Source of the DNA: Alcanivoracaceae bacterium
GTDB taxonomy: Bacteria; Pseudomonadota; Gammaproteobacteria; Pseudomonadales; Alcanivoracaceae
Assembly (NCBI GenBank): GCA_029212745.1
Contig: JARGOL010000016.1
Span: forward strand, 1 to 64,000
Direction of reading: 5' to 3'
Length of the DNA: 64,000 nucleotides
A program made the position numbers and the translations under genes. How positions within the stretch are numbered: position 1 is the stretch's first letter; each line of letters opens with the position of its first letter. Shown here piece after piece: positions 26,326 through 35,500 of this stretch. The notes under the pieces are model-generated. The model was not told where the DNA came from. It worked only from the letters and a program-made list of their open reading frames with translations, and made no database searches.

Positions 26326-27624
26326 CTACCGCTCCACCGACAACCCACGCTGCTCGGGCGGGCGCCAGTCAAACGGCACGTCGTAATTCATCAGGAAACC
26401 ACCCAGGGTGATCAGCACCCGGGCAATACCGATATACGAATCCGGGATGCGCACCTGGTTTTCCCGGAACAGCTCAAGCAGATCGCCCATGGCTACCGCC
26501 GGATTACTCTCCTTGAGGCGATCGCTGAGTACGTACAAGGCGAGCTCGCGCAGGGTGTCCGGATTACCGCCGACAAAGCCGGCATCCACGAACAGCTGGC
26601 CGATATCCACGTCACCCCCGTAGCCCATGAGGCCGTACAGCAGGCGCGAATAGTTTTTTACTTCGCTGGCATCCAGCACGCCGATGGTGCCGAAATCGAG
26701 AATCGTGATGGTGCCGTCATCCGCCACCAGGAAATTACCCGGGTGCGGATCGGCCTGGTACACGCCGGCCCGGGTCACCTGCTGCAGGTAGCTGGCAAAC
26801 AGCAGGGTCAGCAGGTGCGCCGCCTGGTCGCGGTGCGCGTCCAGGTAATCACGCAGGCGCTTGCCCTCCACCCAGTGGCTCACCAGCACACGTTCATTAC
26901 TCAGCGACTCCACCAGCGTCGGCACATTGATGCCCGGTGGATGCTGGATGCCGGCAAAGCGTTTCAGGTTGCGCGCCTCGATGCGGAAGTCCAGCTCCTC
27001 GGCGGTCATGGTCAGCAGCGTCTCGGTGATCTGGACGAAATCCAGCTCCTTGAAGAACGGGGCTATCAACCGCGCCAGCAGCCGGAACACGCGCACGTCC
27101 TGCTGGAACAGCTCCTTGACCTCGGGCAGGCGGATCTTCACCGCCACTTCCTGGCCATTGGCCAGACGCGCCCGGTGCACCTGGGCAATGGACGCCACCG
27201 CCACCGGCTGCGGGTCAAAGTCGCGCAGGATGTCGCGCCAGCCATCGCCGAAACAACGGCGCAGGATCGGTTCGATCTTGCGCATCGGCGCCGGGCGGCC
27301 GTCATTCTGCAGATCCTGCAGGGCGATGATGTATTGCGGCGGCAGGACATCAGGGCGACAGCTGAAGAACTGTGCGGCCTTGACCCAGCTGGCGCCATTG
27401 CGACGACACAGCTGTGCCACCCGCTCGGCACCATGGGCGTGGGCATCTGCCAGTGCCGCAGGATCGCCCAGGGCACGGGCGTAATGCGCGCCCAGGTCTG
27501 CCAGCACAGCGACGGCACGGCCGTAACGGCGCCGGCCACCCAGCAGCCCCTGCAGGGCACCGAGGCCGGTTCTGGCAAAGCTGGCTTTCTTCAAGTGATG
27601 CGATCCCCCATGGTCGGGGCGCAT
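26326..27624 (-). CDS. ABC1/AarF-type atypical kinase, KxAQ variant
   Basis: About 432 residues of the UbiB/AarF/ADCK protein-kinase-like family. The family KxGQ motif reads VKAAQFFSCRPDVLPPQY, so the glycine is replaced by alanine. An A-rich-loop equivalent (VAVASIAQVHRARL) and a catalytic-loop equivalent (YQADPHPGNFLVADDGTITILDFG) are intact, so ATP binding remains likely. It has no C-terminal membrane segments like UbiB. Start uncertain: ATG at 27624 preferred, another at 27657. It is divergent from the next methyltransferase. Its role may be lipid or quinone metabolism, by family only. Confidence 0.75.
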   Translation of the reverse strand: MRPDHGGSHHLKKASFARTGLGALQGLLGGRRRYGRAVAVLADLGAHYARALGDPAALADAHAHGAERVAQLCRRNGASWVKAAQFFSCRPDVLPPQYIIALQDLQNDGRPAPMRKIEPILRRCFGDGWRDILRDFDPQPVAVASIAQVHRARLANGQEVAVKIRLPEVKELFQQDVRVFRLLARLIAPFFKELDFVQITETLLTMTAEELDFRIEARNLKRFAGIQHPPGINVPTLVESLSNERVLVSHWVEGKRLRDYLDAHRDQAAHLLTLLFASYLQQVTRAGVYQADPHPGNFLVADDGTITILDFGTIGVLDASEVKNYSRLLYGLMGYGGDVDIGQLFVDAGFVGGNPDTLRELALYVLSDRLKESNPAVAMGDLLELFRENQVRIPDSYIGIARVLITLGGFLMNYDVPFDWRPPEQRGLSVER

Positions 27625-27801
27625 TCTACCCAAAGACAGCCGTGGTCCATCCGTCACTGTCTGACAACCCCCATGGTTTTATCCGTCACATTACCCTACC
27701 GCACCCGGGACCACTGTCATTGACCCGAGGTTGATTGAACCTGTAACAAAACGTATGTTTGCCGCTTGCCCGACGCCTCGCAATCACAACTGGGTCACAG
27801 A

Positions 27802-28449
27802 ATGGCAGACAAGATCAAGATCGCACGCGACGACAAGCGTGCTATTCGCACCCGCAGCCTGGTGCTGCTCAAGCCCGCCCACAAGGAAGTCCGCAAGCTC
27901 AAACGTGACGCCCATGTGCCCAGTATCCATGGGCACAAGATCTGGAATTCCAGCTTCCTCATCATGGACTACTTGTCACGCAACAAGCCGCCGAAGAAGA
28001 GTCGCTTCATGGACCTTGGCTGCGGCTGGGGCCTGCTTGGCATCTGGGCGAAAAAGAAATTCGAGTGCAAGATCACGGCGGTGGACGCCGACGAGGATGT
28101 GTTCCCCTATCTGGAGCTGCACGCCAACATCAACGGCGTCAACAACATCAAGACCCGCAAGAAGCGCTTCGAGAAACTGAAGAAAGCGGACCTCGAAGGT
28201 TTTCACACCCTGGCTGGCGCCGACATCTGCTTCTGGGACGAACTGACCCCGGTGCTGTACAAGCTCATCCGCCGCGCCATCAAGGCCGGGGTGAAGCGCA
28301 TCATCATCGCCGATCCGGGCCGCGACCCGTTCTACCAGCTGGTGGAACTGTGCGAGAAGGACAAGACCATGGTCGCCGAGGTGGTGGAGCGCACCACCAC
28401 CCGGCCCAAGGTCGCAGTGGCAGACCTGCTGGTGGTGACACCGGCCTGA
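27802..28449 (+). CDS. Class I SAM-dependent methyltransferase
   Basis: 215 residues with motif I FMDLGCGWGLLGIWA near residue 75 and an acidic motif II AVDADE. It resembles the METTL16/Nnt1-like group of small protein or amine methyltransferases. The N-terminus is basic (ADKIKIARDDKRAIRTRS). I use the ATG at 27802; an upstream in-frame ATG adds 12 residues without support. The substrate is unknown. Confidence 0.75.
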   Translation: MADKIKIARDDKRAIRTRSLVLLKPAHKEVRKLKRDAHVPSIHGHKIWNSSFLIMDYLSRNKPPKKSRFMDLGCGWGLLGIWAKKKFECKITAVDADEDVFPYLELHANINGVNNIKTRKKRFEKLKKADLEGFHTLAGADICFWDELTPVLYKLIRRAIKAGVKRIIIADPGRDPFYQLVELCEKDKTMVAEVVERTTTRPKVAVADLLVVTPA

Positions 28450-28500
28450 ACCCTCCCGGCGCGCTGGCGAATGGCCCCTCCGCCTTGCCTGCGGGCGTCA

Positions 28501-28573
28501 TTCGCGGCGTGGACGCGGCACCTGCCCGTGCCATCCCGCGGCAGGCACCGTTCGCGGCGTACGCGCCGCGAAT
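28501..28573. repeat. Second REP family, two copies
   Basis: TTCGCGGCGT at 28501 and the full palindrome TTCGCGGCGTACGCGCCGCG followed by AA at 28551-28572 match the arms of the repeat at 14950. It lies between the methyltransferase and lon. Confidence 0.65.
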
Positions 28574-28680
28574 CCGACCCGCGCCGGACACACCCCGGCG
28601 CACCGGTGCTTTACCCGGCCATTGAATTTTCCCGGAGCATCGCCATCTTTGCGGTATCACGCACGGATTGATCGAGAGCC

Positions 28681-31059
28681 ATGAGCGACACCGAGAACGA
28701 TACTGTCGAATACAATGCGGCCGACGGCGCCCTGGTAATCCCCAACCAGGTGCGCCCGCAACGCATCTACCTGTTACCCGTGACCCAGCGCCCGTTCATG
28801 CCCGGCCTGGTACAACCGGTGGTGTTCGAACACTCCCCCTGGAAAGGCACCCTGGACCGGGTCAGCCAGACGCCCCACCATTCGGTGGGCCTGGTGTACG
28901 TGGGTGACGATGCCAGTGCGGAGCCGTCCGTGGATGACATGCCCGAGTACGGCTGCCTGGTGAAGGTCCACCAGGCCAGCGTCGAGGATGAGCACCTGCA
29001 GATGGTGGCCCAGGGTGTCGCCCGCTTTCGCATCACCGGCTGGCTCAGCCGCAAGCCACCGTTCCTGGTGGAGGTGGAATACCCGGAGCCGGACGAAGAA
29101 GACGAGGAGATGGTCAAGGCCTATGGCCTTGCCATCGTCAACACCATCAAGGAATTGCTGCCGCTGAACCCGCTCTATAACGAGGGGCTCAAGGCCTATC
29201 TGCAGAATTTCAGCCCACGCGAGCCATCACCGCTGACTGACTTCGCCGCCGCCCTGACCACCGCCTCCGGCAAGGAGCTGCAGGCCGTGCTGGAAACCGT
29301 GCCGTTGCTCAAGCGCATGGAGAAGGTGCTGGTGATGGTGAAGAAAGAGCTGGAAGTGGCGCGCCTGCAGAGCCAGATCAGCGAGGAAGTGAACGACAAG
29401 ATTTCCGCCCGCCAGCGGGAGTTCTTCCTGCGCGAACAGCTCAAGGTGATCCAGCGCGAACTGGGCCTGACCAAGGATGACCGTGAAGCCGACGCGGACC
29501 GCTTCCGGGCCCGCCTGAAAGGCAAGACGCTGCCCGACAAGGTGCAGCAGCGCATTGACGATGAACTGCAGAAGCTGTCGGTGCTGGAAAGTGGCTCGCC
29601 CGAGTACGGCGTCACCCGCAATTACCTGGACTGGATCAGCAGCCTGCCCTGGGGCGTATTGAGCAAGGACAACCTCGACCTCAAGCACGCACGGCAGATT
29701 CTCGAGGCCCATCACAGCGGCCTGAAGGACGTCAAAGAACGCATCACCGAATTCCTGGCCGTGGGCGCCATGCGCGGCGAAATGCGCGGCTCGATCATGC
29801 TGCTGGTGGGCCCGCCCGGTGTCGGCAAGACCAGTATCGGGCGCTCCGTGGCCGAGGCGCTGGGGCGCCCGTTCTTCCGCCTGAGCCTGGGCGGCATGCG
29901 TGACGAGGCCGAGATCAAGGGCCACCGGCGCACCTACATCGGTGCCATGCCGGGCAAGCTGGTGCAGGCACTGAAAGATGCCGGCACCGCCAACCCGGTG
30001 ATCATGCTCGACGAGATCGACAAGCTCGGTGCCAGCTTCCAGGGCGACCCGGCCTCTGCCCTGCTGGAGGTGCTCGACCCGGAACAGAACCGCGACTTCC
30101 TCGACCATTACCTGGATGAGCGCCTGGACCTGTCCCACGTGCTGTTCATCTGCACCGCCAACACCCTGGACAACATTCCCGGCCCGTTGCTGGACCGCAT
30201 GGAGATCATTCGCCTGTCTGGCTACATCACCGAGGAAAAGCTGGCCATCGCGCGCAAGCATCTCTGGCCCCGGGCACTGCAACGCGCCGGCGTCAAACCG
30301 TCGCGCCTGAAGATCACGGATGCCGCACTGCGCCAGGTGATCGAGGGCTACGCCCGGGAAGCCGGCGTGCGCAACCTGGAAAAACAGCTCAACAAGATCA
30401 TCCGCAAGGCCGCGGTAAAACTGCTCGCCGGCAGCGGCCCGATCTCCGTGTCCGGCCGCAACCTGGAAGATTTCCTCGGCATGCCGGTGTTCCGTGGCGA
30501 GCGCCATCACAAGGGCGTTGGCGTGATCACAGGGCTGGCCTGGACGGCCATGGGCGGCGCCACCCTGCCGGTGGAAGCCAACCTGGTTCACCGCGACCGA
30601 CGCGGCTTCAAGCAGACCGGCCAGCTCGGCGACGTGATGCGCGAATCCAGCGACATCGCCTTTTCCTACGTCAGCGCCAATGCCGCCCGTTTCGGCATTG
30701 ACCCGCACTGGTTTGACGACGCCTCGGTGCACCTGCATGTGCCCGAAGGCGCCACCCCCAAGGACGGTCCCAGCGCCGGCGTCACCATGGCCACCGCACT
30801 GGTGTCCCTGGCCCTGAATCGCCAGCCGGCGCGCAAACTGGCCATGACCGGGGAGCTGACTCTCACCGGCCAGGTACTGGCCGTGGGGGGCATCCGTGAG
30901 AAGGCCATCGCCGCCCGGCGCCTGGGCATCCGCGAGCTGGTCCTGCCGGAGGACAACCGGCGTGATTTCGAGGAGCTGCCCGGCCACATCCGCAAGGGCC
31001 TGAGGGTGCATTTCGCCAGCACCTATGACGACGTGTTCGCGGCGGTCTTCGGCCGGTGA
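28681..31059 (+). CDS. Lon-family ATP-dependent protease
   Basis: 792 residues with LonA architecture: N-terminal LAN domain to about residue 205, coiled region, AAA+ module with GPPGVGKT (Walker A, near residue 379) and VIMLDEID (Walker B), and C-terminal serine protease domain with PKDGPSAG (catalytic Ser) and GGIREKAIAARR (catalytic Lys). It degrades misfolded and regulatory proteins. The N-terminus (VIPNQVRPQRIYLLPVTQRP) differs from canonical Lon and suggests a second Lon: hupB and ppiD, the usual lon neighbours, are at the other end of this window. rluA follows with a 4-base overlap. Confidence 0.9.
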   Translation: MSDTENDTVEYNAADGALVIPNQVRPQRIYLLPVTQRPFMPGLVQPVVFEHSPWKGTLDRVSQTPHHSVGLVYVGDDASAEPSVDDMPEYGCLVKVHQASVEDEHLQMVAQGVARFRITGWLSRKPPFLVEVEYPEPDEEDEEMVKAYGLAIVNTIKELLPLNPLYNEGLKAYLQNFSPREPSPLTDFAAALTTASGKELQAVLETVPLLKRMEKVLVMVKKELEVARLQSQISEEVNDKISARQREFFLREQLKVIQRELGLTKDDREADADRFRARLKGKTLPDKVQQRIDDELQKLSVLESGSPEYGVTRNYLDWISSLPWGVLSKDNLDLKHARQILEAHHSGLKDVKERITEFLAVGAMRGEMRGSIMLLVGPPGVGKTSIGRSVAEALGRPFFRLSLGGMRDEAEIKGHRRTYIGAMPGKLVQALKDAGTANPVIMLDEIDKLGASFQGDPASALLEVLDPEQNRDFLDHYLDERLDLSHVLFICTANTLDNIPGPLLDRMEIIRLSGYITEEKLAIARKHLWPRALQRAGVKPSRLKITDAALRQVIEGYAREAGVRNLEKQLNKIIRKAAVKLLAGSGPISVSGRNLEDFLGMPVFRGERHHKGVGVITGLAWTAMGGATLPVEANLVHRDRRGFKQTGQLGDVMRESSDIAFSYVSANAARFGIDPHWFDDASVHLHVPEGATPKDGPSAGVTMATALVSLALNRQPARKLAMTGELTLTGQVLAVGGIREKAIAARRLGIRELVLPEDNRRDFEELPGHIRKGLRVHFASTYDDVFAAVFGR

Positions 31060-31748
31060 CCGGCAGCGACGAGACGCCCACACACCTGCCGCCGCCGTGC
31101 ACCGAAGCGCTGCGCGAGTACTACCGTGACGATCACATCGTGGTGGTGGAAAAGCCGGCGTTCCTGCTCTCCGTGCCCGGCCGTGGGCCGCTGAAGACCG
31201 ATTCGGTGCTGACCCGGCTGCAGGCGCAGGAGCCGGACATACGCCTGGTCCACCGGCTCGACCTGGACACGTCGGGGCTGATGGTATTTGCCCGCACCGC
31301 CGCCGCCCAGGGCGCCATGACCCGGGCATTCCAGCGCCGCGAGGTGGGCAAGCGTTACGACGCTGTGGTGGCCGGCCGGGTGGCCGATGACAGCGGTGAA
31401 ATCAACCTGCCCATCAGCCCGGACTGGGCCAACCGGCCGCGCCAGAAGATCTGCCACCAGCGCGGCAAGCCGGCAGTGACCCGTTACCGGGTGGAGGCCC
31501 GCACCGACACCAGCACCTGGCTGTCCCTGTATCCGCTCACCGGGCGATCCCACCAGCTGCGCATCCACACCCGCGAGCTGGGCCACCCGATTTTGGGCTG
31601 CGACCTGTATGCGCCCGAAGAGGTGCTGGCGCGCTCACCGCGATTGCTGTTGCATGCAGCCTGGCTGAGTTTCCCGCACCCGGCCTGGGGACTGAACATT
31701 CGTTTTCAGTCAGCGCCCGCTTTTGCCACGGACTGGGCCGAGCGGTAG
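31056..31748 (+). CDS. rluA: Pseudouridine synthase RluA
   Basis: 230 residues with the RluA-family catalytic motif VHRLDLDTSGL (catalytic Asp). NRPRQKICHQRGKPAVT and GRSHQLRIHTRELGHPILG match RluA, which modifies 23S rRNA U746 and tRNA U32. It starts at GTG 31056, overlapping the lon stop (GTGA). Its 3' end overlaps the convergent AraC regulator gene by 43 bases. Confidence 0.87.
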   Translation: MTGSDETPTHLPPPCTEALREYYRDDHIVVVEKPAFLLSVPGRGPLKTDSVLTRLQAQEPDIRLVHRLDLDTSGLMVFARTAAAQGAMTRAFQRREVGKRYDAVVAGRVADDSGEINLPISPDWANRPRQKICHQRGKPAVTRYRVEARTDTSTWLSLYPLTGRSHQLRIHTRELGHPILGCDLYAPEEVLARSPRLLLHAAWLSFPHPAWGLNIRFQSAPAFATDWAER

Positions 31749-32770
31749 GCAGACGGGGTCATTCCCGTCCAGATGCGGAAGCGGCGCTGGAACGCCCGCA
31801 CATCGGAGAACCCCAGCTTGCCGGCCACGTCGGCCACGGTGGTGCCCTGGTCCGCCAGGTATTCCGTGGCCTTTTCAGCCCGCACCTGGTCAAGCAGGGT
31901 CTGCCAGCTGGTGTTTTCTTCATTCAGGCGCCGATCCAGGGTGCGCTCGGCCACGCCCAGCGCCTTCGCCACCTGGGCCCGACGCGGCACACCGCGACGC
32001 AGTACGGCGTAGAGCTGCTGGCGCACGCGGTCGGCGAAGCCCTGCTCCTGCTTGATCGACTGCAAAAGGGCCACGGCCTTGCGCTCCAGGTCCTCGATCA
32101 TGCCCGGGTCCATCTGGTAGATGGGCAGGTCAAGCAGGCTCCAGGGCGCCATCAGGGCATTCTGGCCACGCTCCCAGTGCAGGGTACAGCCGGTAAAGGT
32201 CTCCAGCTCGGTGACCACATGGGCCGCCGGTGCCGCGGACTCGAACGAGACCCACAGCGGTGCGGCCTGTTCATCACCGGTGGCAATGCGCACCATGCGC
32301 ACCACCAGGGCCATGAAACTCTGGGTAATGTGATTACGCAGCACCGGGTTTTCATGGGTCAGGTGGTGTACCACCCGCACCCCCTGGGCCTCTTCTTCCA
32401 TGCTCACCCAGCCCATGTTGCCAACCAGCTCCTGCACCTTGAGTGCCAGCACCAGCGCCTCGCGCAGGTTGGAACAGCCCAGCGCAATATGCCCCAGCAC
32501 CCCGTACGCACCGGGCGGCAACTGCTGGCCCACGTGCCAGCCGAACAGCGGGTCACCGGAGCTGACGATCAGGTCGATAAGCAGTGCATCAAAACGCTCG
32601 CCGTCGATACGGCTGGACGCCTGCAGGTCGTTTTCCGGATCGATGTAGTGGCGCGCCATGATGGCATCCACATCCACGCCCATGCGCCGTGCGGCGAGGA
32701 CGAAATGGGCCACCACCAGGCCGGTTACGAACTCCGGCGCATTATTTGTGTCATTCCCATTCGTCGCCAT
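31706..32770 (-). CDS. AraC-family transcriptional regulator
   Basis: 354 residues. The N-terminal arabinose_bd-type domain (OruR-like regulators of fatty acid or amine catabolism have the same kind) runs to about residue 200. The C-terminal AraC DNA-binding domain has two HTH motifs (AQVAKALGVAERTLDRRLNE and VADVAGKLGFSDVRAFQRRF). The ATG at 32770 overlaps the end of the SET-domain gene by 20 bases. The target and ligand are not evident. Confidence 0.85.
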   Translation of the reverse strand: MATNGNDTNNAPEFVTGLVVAHFVLAARRMGVDVDAIMARHYIDPENDLQASSRIDGERFDALLIDLIVSSGDPLFGWHVGQQLPPGAYGVLGHIALGCSNLREALVLALKVQELVGNMGWVSMEEEAQGVRVVHHLTHENPVLRNHITQSFMALVVRMVRIATGDEQAAPLWVSFESAAPAAHVVTELETFTGCTLHWERGQNALMAPWSLLDLPIYQMDPGMIEDLERKAVALLQSIKQEQGFADRVRQQLYAVLRRGVPRRAQVAKALGVAERTLDRRLNEENTSWQTLLDQVRAEKATEYLADQGTTVADVAGKLGFSDVRAFQRRFRIWTGMTPSAYRSAQSVAKAGAD

Positions 32771-33086
32771 AGTGATGCAGCAACTCCTCACCGGGTTTGA
32801 TGTTTTTCAGCGCCACCACGGTCAGGTCATCGTAGTAGGCGACATTGGGCCGCGGACCGTGATTGATGTAACGCAGCGCGCAGGTCACCTTCACGGCCTC
32901 GCCGGTGTCATCATCCAGCCACAGCACGTGGGGACCATCTTTTTTTGCCGGCTTCACTGTACACCGGCCGATTTCCGTCCCGCGGGCAATCTTTTCGCGG
33001 GCAAAAAGGCCGCGGCCGTGCAACTGGCTTTCAGCCACTTCCACCAGTTCCTTTCGAATATACGGGGCTGTGTCGGATACTGCCAT
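32751..33086 (-). CDS. Small SET-domain protein
   Basis: 111 residues made almost entirely of a SET domain: GRGLFAREKI at the start, the pseudoknot motif YINHGPRPN and GEELLHHYG at the end. It is probably a SAM-dependent lysine methyltransferase, unusual in size and lacking pre-SET and post-SET parts. Start at 33086 (MAVSDTAPYIRKELV). It overlaps the AraC gene by 20 bases, so the two are co-transcribed. Confidence 0.8.
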   Translation of the reverse strand: MAVSDTAPYIRKELVEVAESQLHGRGLFAREKIARGTEIGRCTVKPAKKDGPHVLWLDDDTGEAVKVTCALRYINHGPRPNVAYYDDLTVVALKNIKPGEELLHHYGDEWE

Positions 33087-33206
33087 GCCTGCTCCGGCTG
33101 ATGTGGTAATGGCGGCGCTGCGCGCCATGGTGCATGCTGTGTATTGTTCACGGATAGGCGTCGGAACGCCACCCTGAACCGCGTCTCCAGCAACAGGTAA
33201 ACGCCC

Positions 33207-33731
33207 ATGAACCTCTTTGCCGATCTGCCCGCCACCATTGCCGCTGAATCACGCCAGCTCAGCGAGCCCCTGCAATGTGCCTGCGTGCAAAGCGCCGCTG
33301 GCACCCTGCTGGTGGCGCGTTCAGGCAGCGGCATTGTACTCATGGATCTGCGCGAACAGCCGCTGGCCGAGGCTGCGCTGCTGCAATTCGTAAAGGCGCA
33401 GTTCCCCGGCTGTCCGGTGACGGTTGCCCCGATGACGCTGGCGGCGCTGGAACAGCAGCCATTGCACCTGGTGGGCACGCCGTTCCAGTGTCGCGTCTGG
33501 CGCGCGCTGCTGGCCATTCCCGCAGGCGCCACGCGCCACTACCACGACATAGCCCGAACGCTGGATTCCGGCGCCCGTGCCGTGGGCAGCGCCGTGGCCC
33601 GCAACCGCATCGCCCTGCGCATCCCCTGTCACCGCGTGGTGCCAGTCAGTGGCGGCTGCGGCCAGTACCGCTGGGGCGCTGCACGCAAGGCGCGCCTGCT
33701 GGCCAGCGAAGGCGCCCCCCTGGCCGCCTGA
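33207..33731 (+). CDS. ogt: Methylated-DNA-protein-cysteine methyltransferase Ogt
   Basis: 174 residues. The active site IPCHRVV contains the methyl-acceptor Cys. VGSAVARNRIALRIPCHRVV fits Ogt or Ada-C. It repairs O6-alkylguanine by transferring the alkyl group to itself. It has no AraC-type Ada regulatory domain, so it is Ogt rather than Ada. It is divergent from the SET/AraC pair. Confidence 0.9.
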   Translation: MNLFADLPATIAAESRQLSEPLQCACVQSAAGTLLVARSGSGIVLMDLREQPLAEAALLQFVKAQFPGCPVTVAPMTLAALEQQPLHLVGTPFQCRVWRALLAIPAGATRHYHDIARTLDSGARAVGSAVARNRIALRIPCHRVVPVSGGCGQYRWGAARKARLLASEGAPLAA

Positions 33732-33809
33732 GCGGGTGTCATTTGCGCCCGTGCCCGTAGCCGCTACCATGCCAGCGCTGACTTTGTGTCCTGACCAGGA
33801 ACCCGTGCC

Positions 33810-35474
33810 ATGAGCATCCTCGACACCGGCAAGGATATCCGTCGCCTGAACGAACTGGCGGCCATCCTGCTGAAATACGGCTTTGCCGACATGATTCGCC
33901 GCCTGGGACTGGCCGGTTCCCTGGAACAGGCCGGCAAGCTGGTGCGCCAGCAGGTAGATCGCGACATGCTGACCATGCAGCCCGCCGAACGCCTGCGCCG
34001 GGCACTGGAAGAAATGGGCCCCACGTTCGTCAAGCTGGGCCAGATACTGGCCACCCGGGTGGACCTGTTCCCCATGGACTGGATTGCCGAATTTGAAAAG
34101 CTGCAGGACACCGCCCGGGAAGTCCCGTGGGAGGAGATCCAGCCGCGCATCGAGAAGGCGCTGGGCAAGCCGGTGGACCGCATCTTCCTGCATGTGGACC
34201 CGACGCCCATCGGCGTTGCCTCCATTGGCCAGGTGCACCGTGCCACCACCCGGCGCGGCGACCAGGTGGTGCTCAAGGTGCGCAAGCCCGGTATCCGCCA
34301 CAAGATCGATTCCGACTTGCGCCTGCTTGGCTCGCTGGCGCGCATGGCCGCCGACAATTCCGCCGAACTGCGCCGCTACCGGCCAGTGGACCTGGTGCGG
34401 GAATTCGAGCGCTCGCTGGGCCGTGAACTGGATTTCACCATCGAGTCGCGCAGCGCCGACCGCATCCGCAAGAACATGCGCAAGATTCCCTGGGTCAAAG
34501 TGCCGAAGGTGTACTGGGAATACACCTCCCCCGCCCTGGCGGTGCAGGAGTTTATTGACGGCATTCCCGCGCGGCAGATCGAAAAACTCGAAGACGCCGG
34601 CTACGACCGCAAGATACTGGCCCGCCGGGGCGCCTTCGTGGCCTGGAAAATGGCGCTGGAAGACGGCTTCTTCCATGCCGACCCGCACCCGGGCAATTTC
34701 CTCATCCTCAAGGGCAACCACATCGCCATGCTCGACTACGGCATGGTCGGCAAGCTGTCTGATCACCGCCAGGAACAGATGGTGCAGATGATGAAGGCAG
34801 TGGTGCTGCAGGACGCCGAATCCTGCGCGGCGGTGCTGGCATCCTGGTCCGACGGGGTACCGGTGAAGTTCGAGTCCCTGGTGGCAGACCTGGAAGACAT
34901 CATCAGCCAGTATTACGGCGTGCCGCTGGCCGAGCTGAATGTCACCGCCCTGCTGGCCGACATCACCGGGCTGTTGCGCAACTACGACCTGGTCCTGCCC
35001 AGTGACATTGCCCTGCTGATCAAGGCCATCATTACCCTGGAAGGCTTCGGGCGCATGATGAACCCGCAGTTCGACCTGATGTCTGAAGCAGAGCCCCTGG
35101 TAAAACGCATGATGCGCCAGCGCTACAGCCCGGTGCGCCTGGCCCGCAGCATCGGCCTGCGCGCCATGGACGCCGTGGACAAGCTGTATGCCGCGCCGCC
35201 CCCGGCAGGCATGCCGACACGGGACGGCAACCAGGGCATTGACCCGCGCCACCTGGAGCGCCTGGTGGCGCGGCTGGAACGGGGCCAGTACCGTCAGGTG
35301 CAGGCGCTGCTGACGGTGGCAGGCATTCTCTGCGGGAGTATCATGCTGGCCGGCAAGGTAGTACCAACAGTCTGGGACATTTCCGTACCCGGCGCCCTGA
35401 TCCTGCTGACCAGCGGCACCTGGTCAGCCTGGATGATGCTGGTGGCACGTCGCCACCTGCGCCAGTGGGACTGA
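33810..35474 (+). CDS. UbiB-like ABC1 kinase
   Basis: 554 residues with the full family set: KLGQ motif in TFVKLGQILATRVDLFP, A-rich-loop equivalent IGVASIGQVHRA and catalytic-loop HADPHPGNFLILKGNHIAMLDYG. Two hydrophobic segments end the protein (AGILCGSIMLAGKVVPTVWD and GALILLTSGTWSAWMMLVA), as in UbiB. It could serve ubiquinone synthesis, but ubiE and ubiJ are not adjacent, so it may be a paralogue of the main UbiB. It is followed closely by the M48 lipoprotein gene. Confidence 0.8.
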   Translation: MSILDTGKDIRRLNELAAILLKYGFADMIRRLGLAGSLEQAGKLVRQQVDRDMLTMQPAERLRRALEEMGPTFVKLGQILATRVDLFPMDWIAEFEKLQDTAREVPWEEIQPRIEKALGKPVDRIFLHVDPTPIGVASIGQVHRATTRRGDQVVLKVRKPGIRHKIDSDLRLLGSLARMAADNSAELRRYRPVDLVREFERSLGRELDFTIESRSADRIRKNMRKIPWVKVPKVYWEYTSPALAVQEFIDGIPARQIEKLEDAGYDRKILARRGAFVAWKMALEDGFFHADPHPGNFLILKGNHIAMLDYGMVGKLSDHRQEQMVQMMKAVVLQDAESCAAVLASWSDGVPVKFESLVADLEDIISQYYGVPLAELNVTALLADITGLLRNYDLVLPSDIALLIKAIITLEGFGRMMNPQFDLMSEAEPLVKRMMRQRYSPVRLARSIGLRAMDAVDKLYAAPPPAGMPTRDGNQGIDPRHLERLVARLERGQYRQVQALLTVAGILCGSIMLAGKVVPTVWDISVPGALILLTSGTWSAWMMLVARRHLRQWD

Positions 35475-35500
35475 CACACATGAATATCAAGGAGCAAAGC

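Noticed and set aside
29227-31329. 700-residue open frame antisense to lon
   Set aside because: High GC content opens the opposite strand; composition (His, Gln, Arg, Ala) is not protein-like and lon on the other strand is unmistakable.
33321-35252. 643-residue open frame antisense to the UbiB-like gene
   Set aside because: Same reason: shadow of a well-supported kinase gene.
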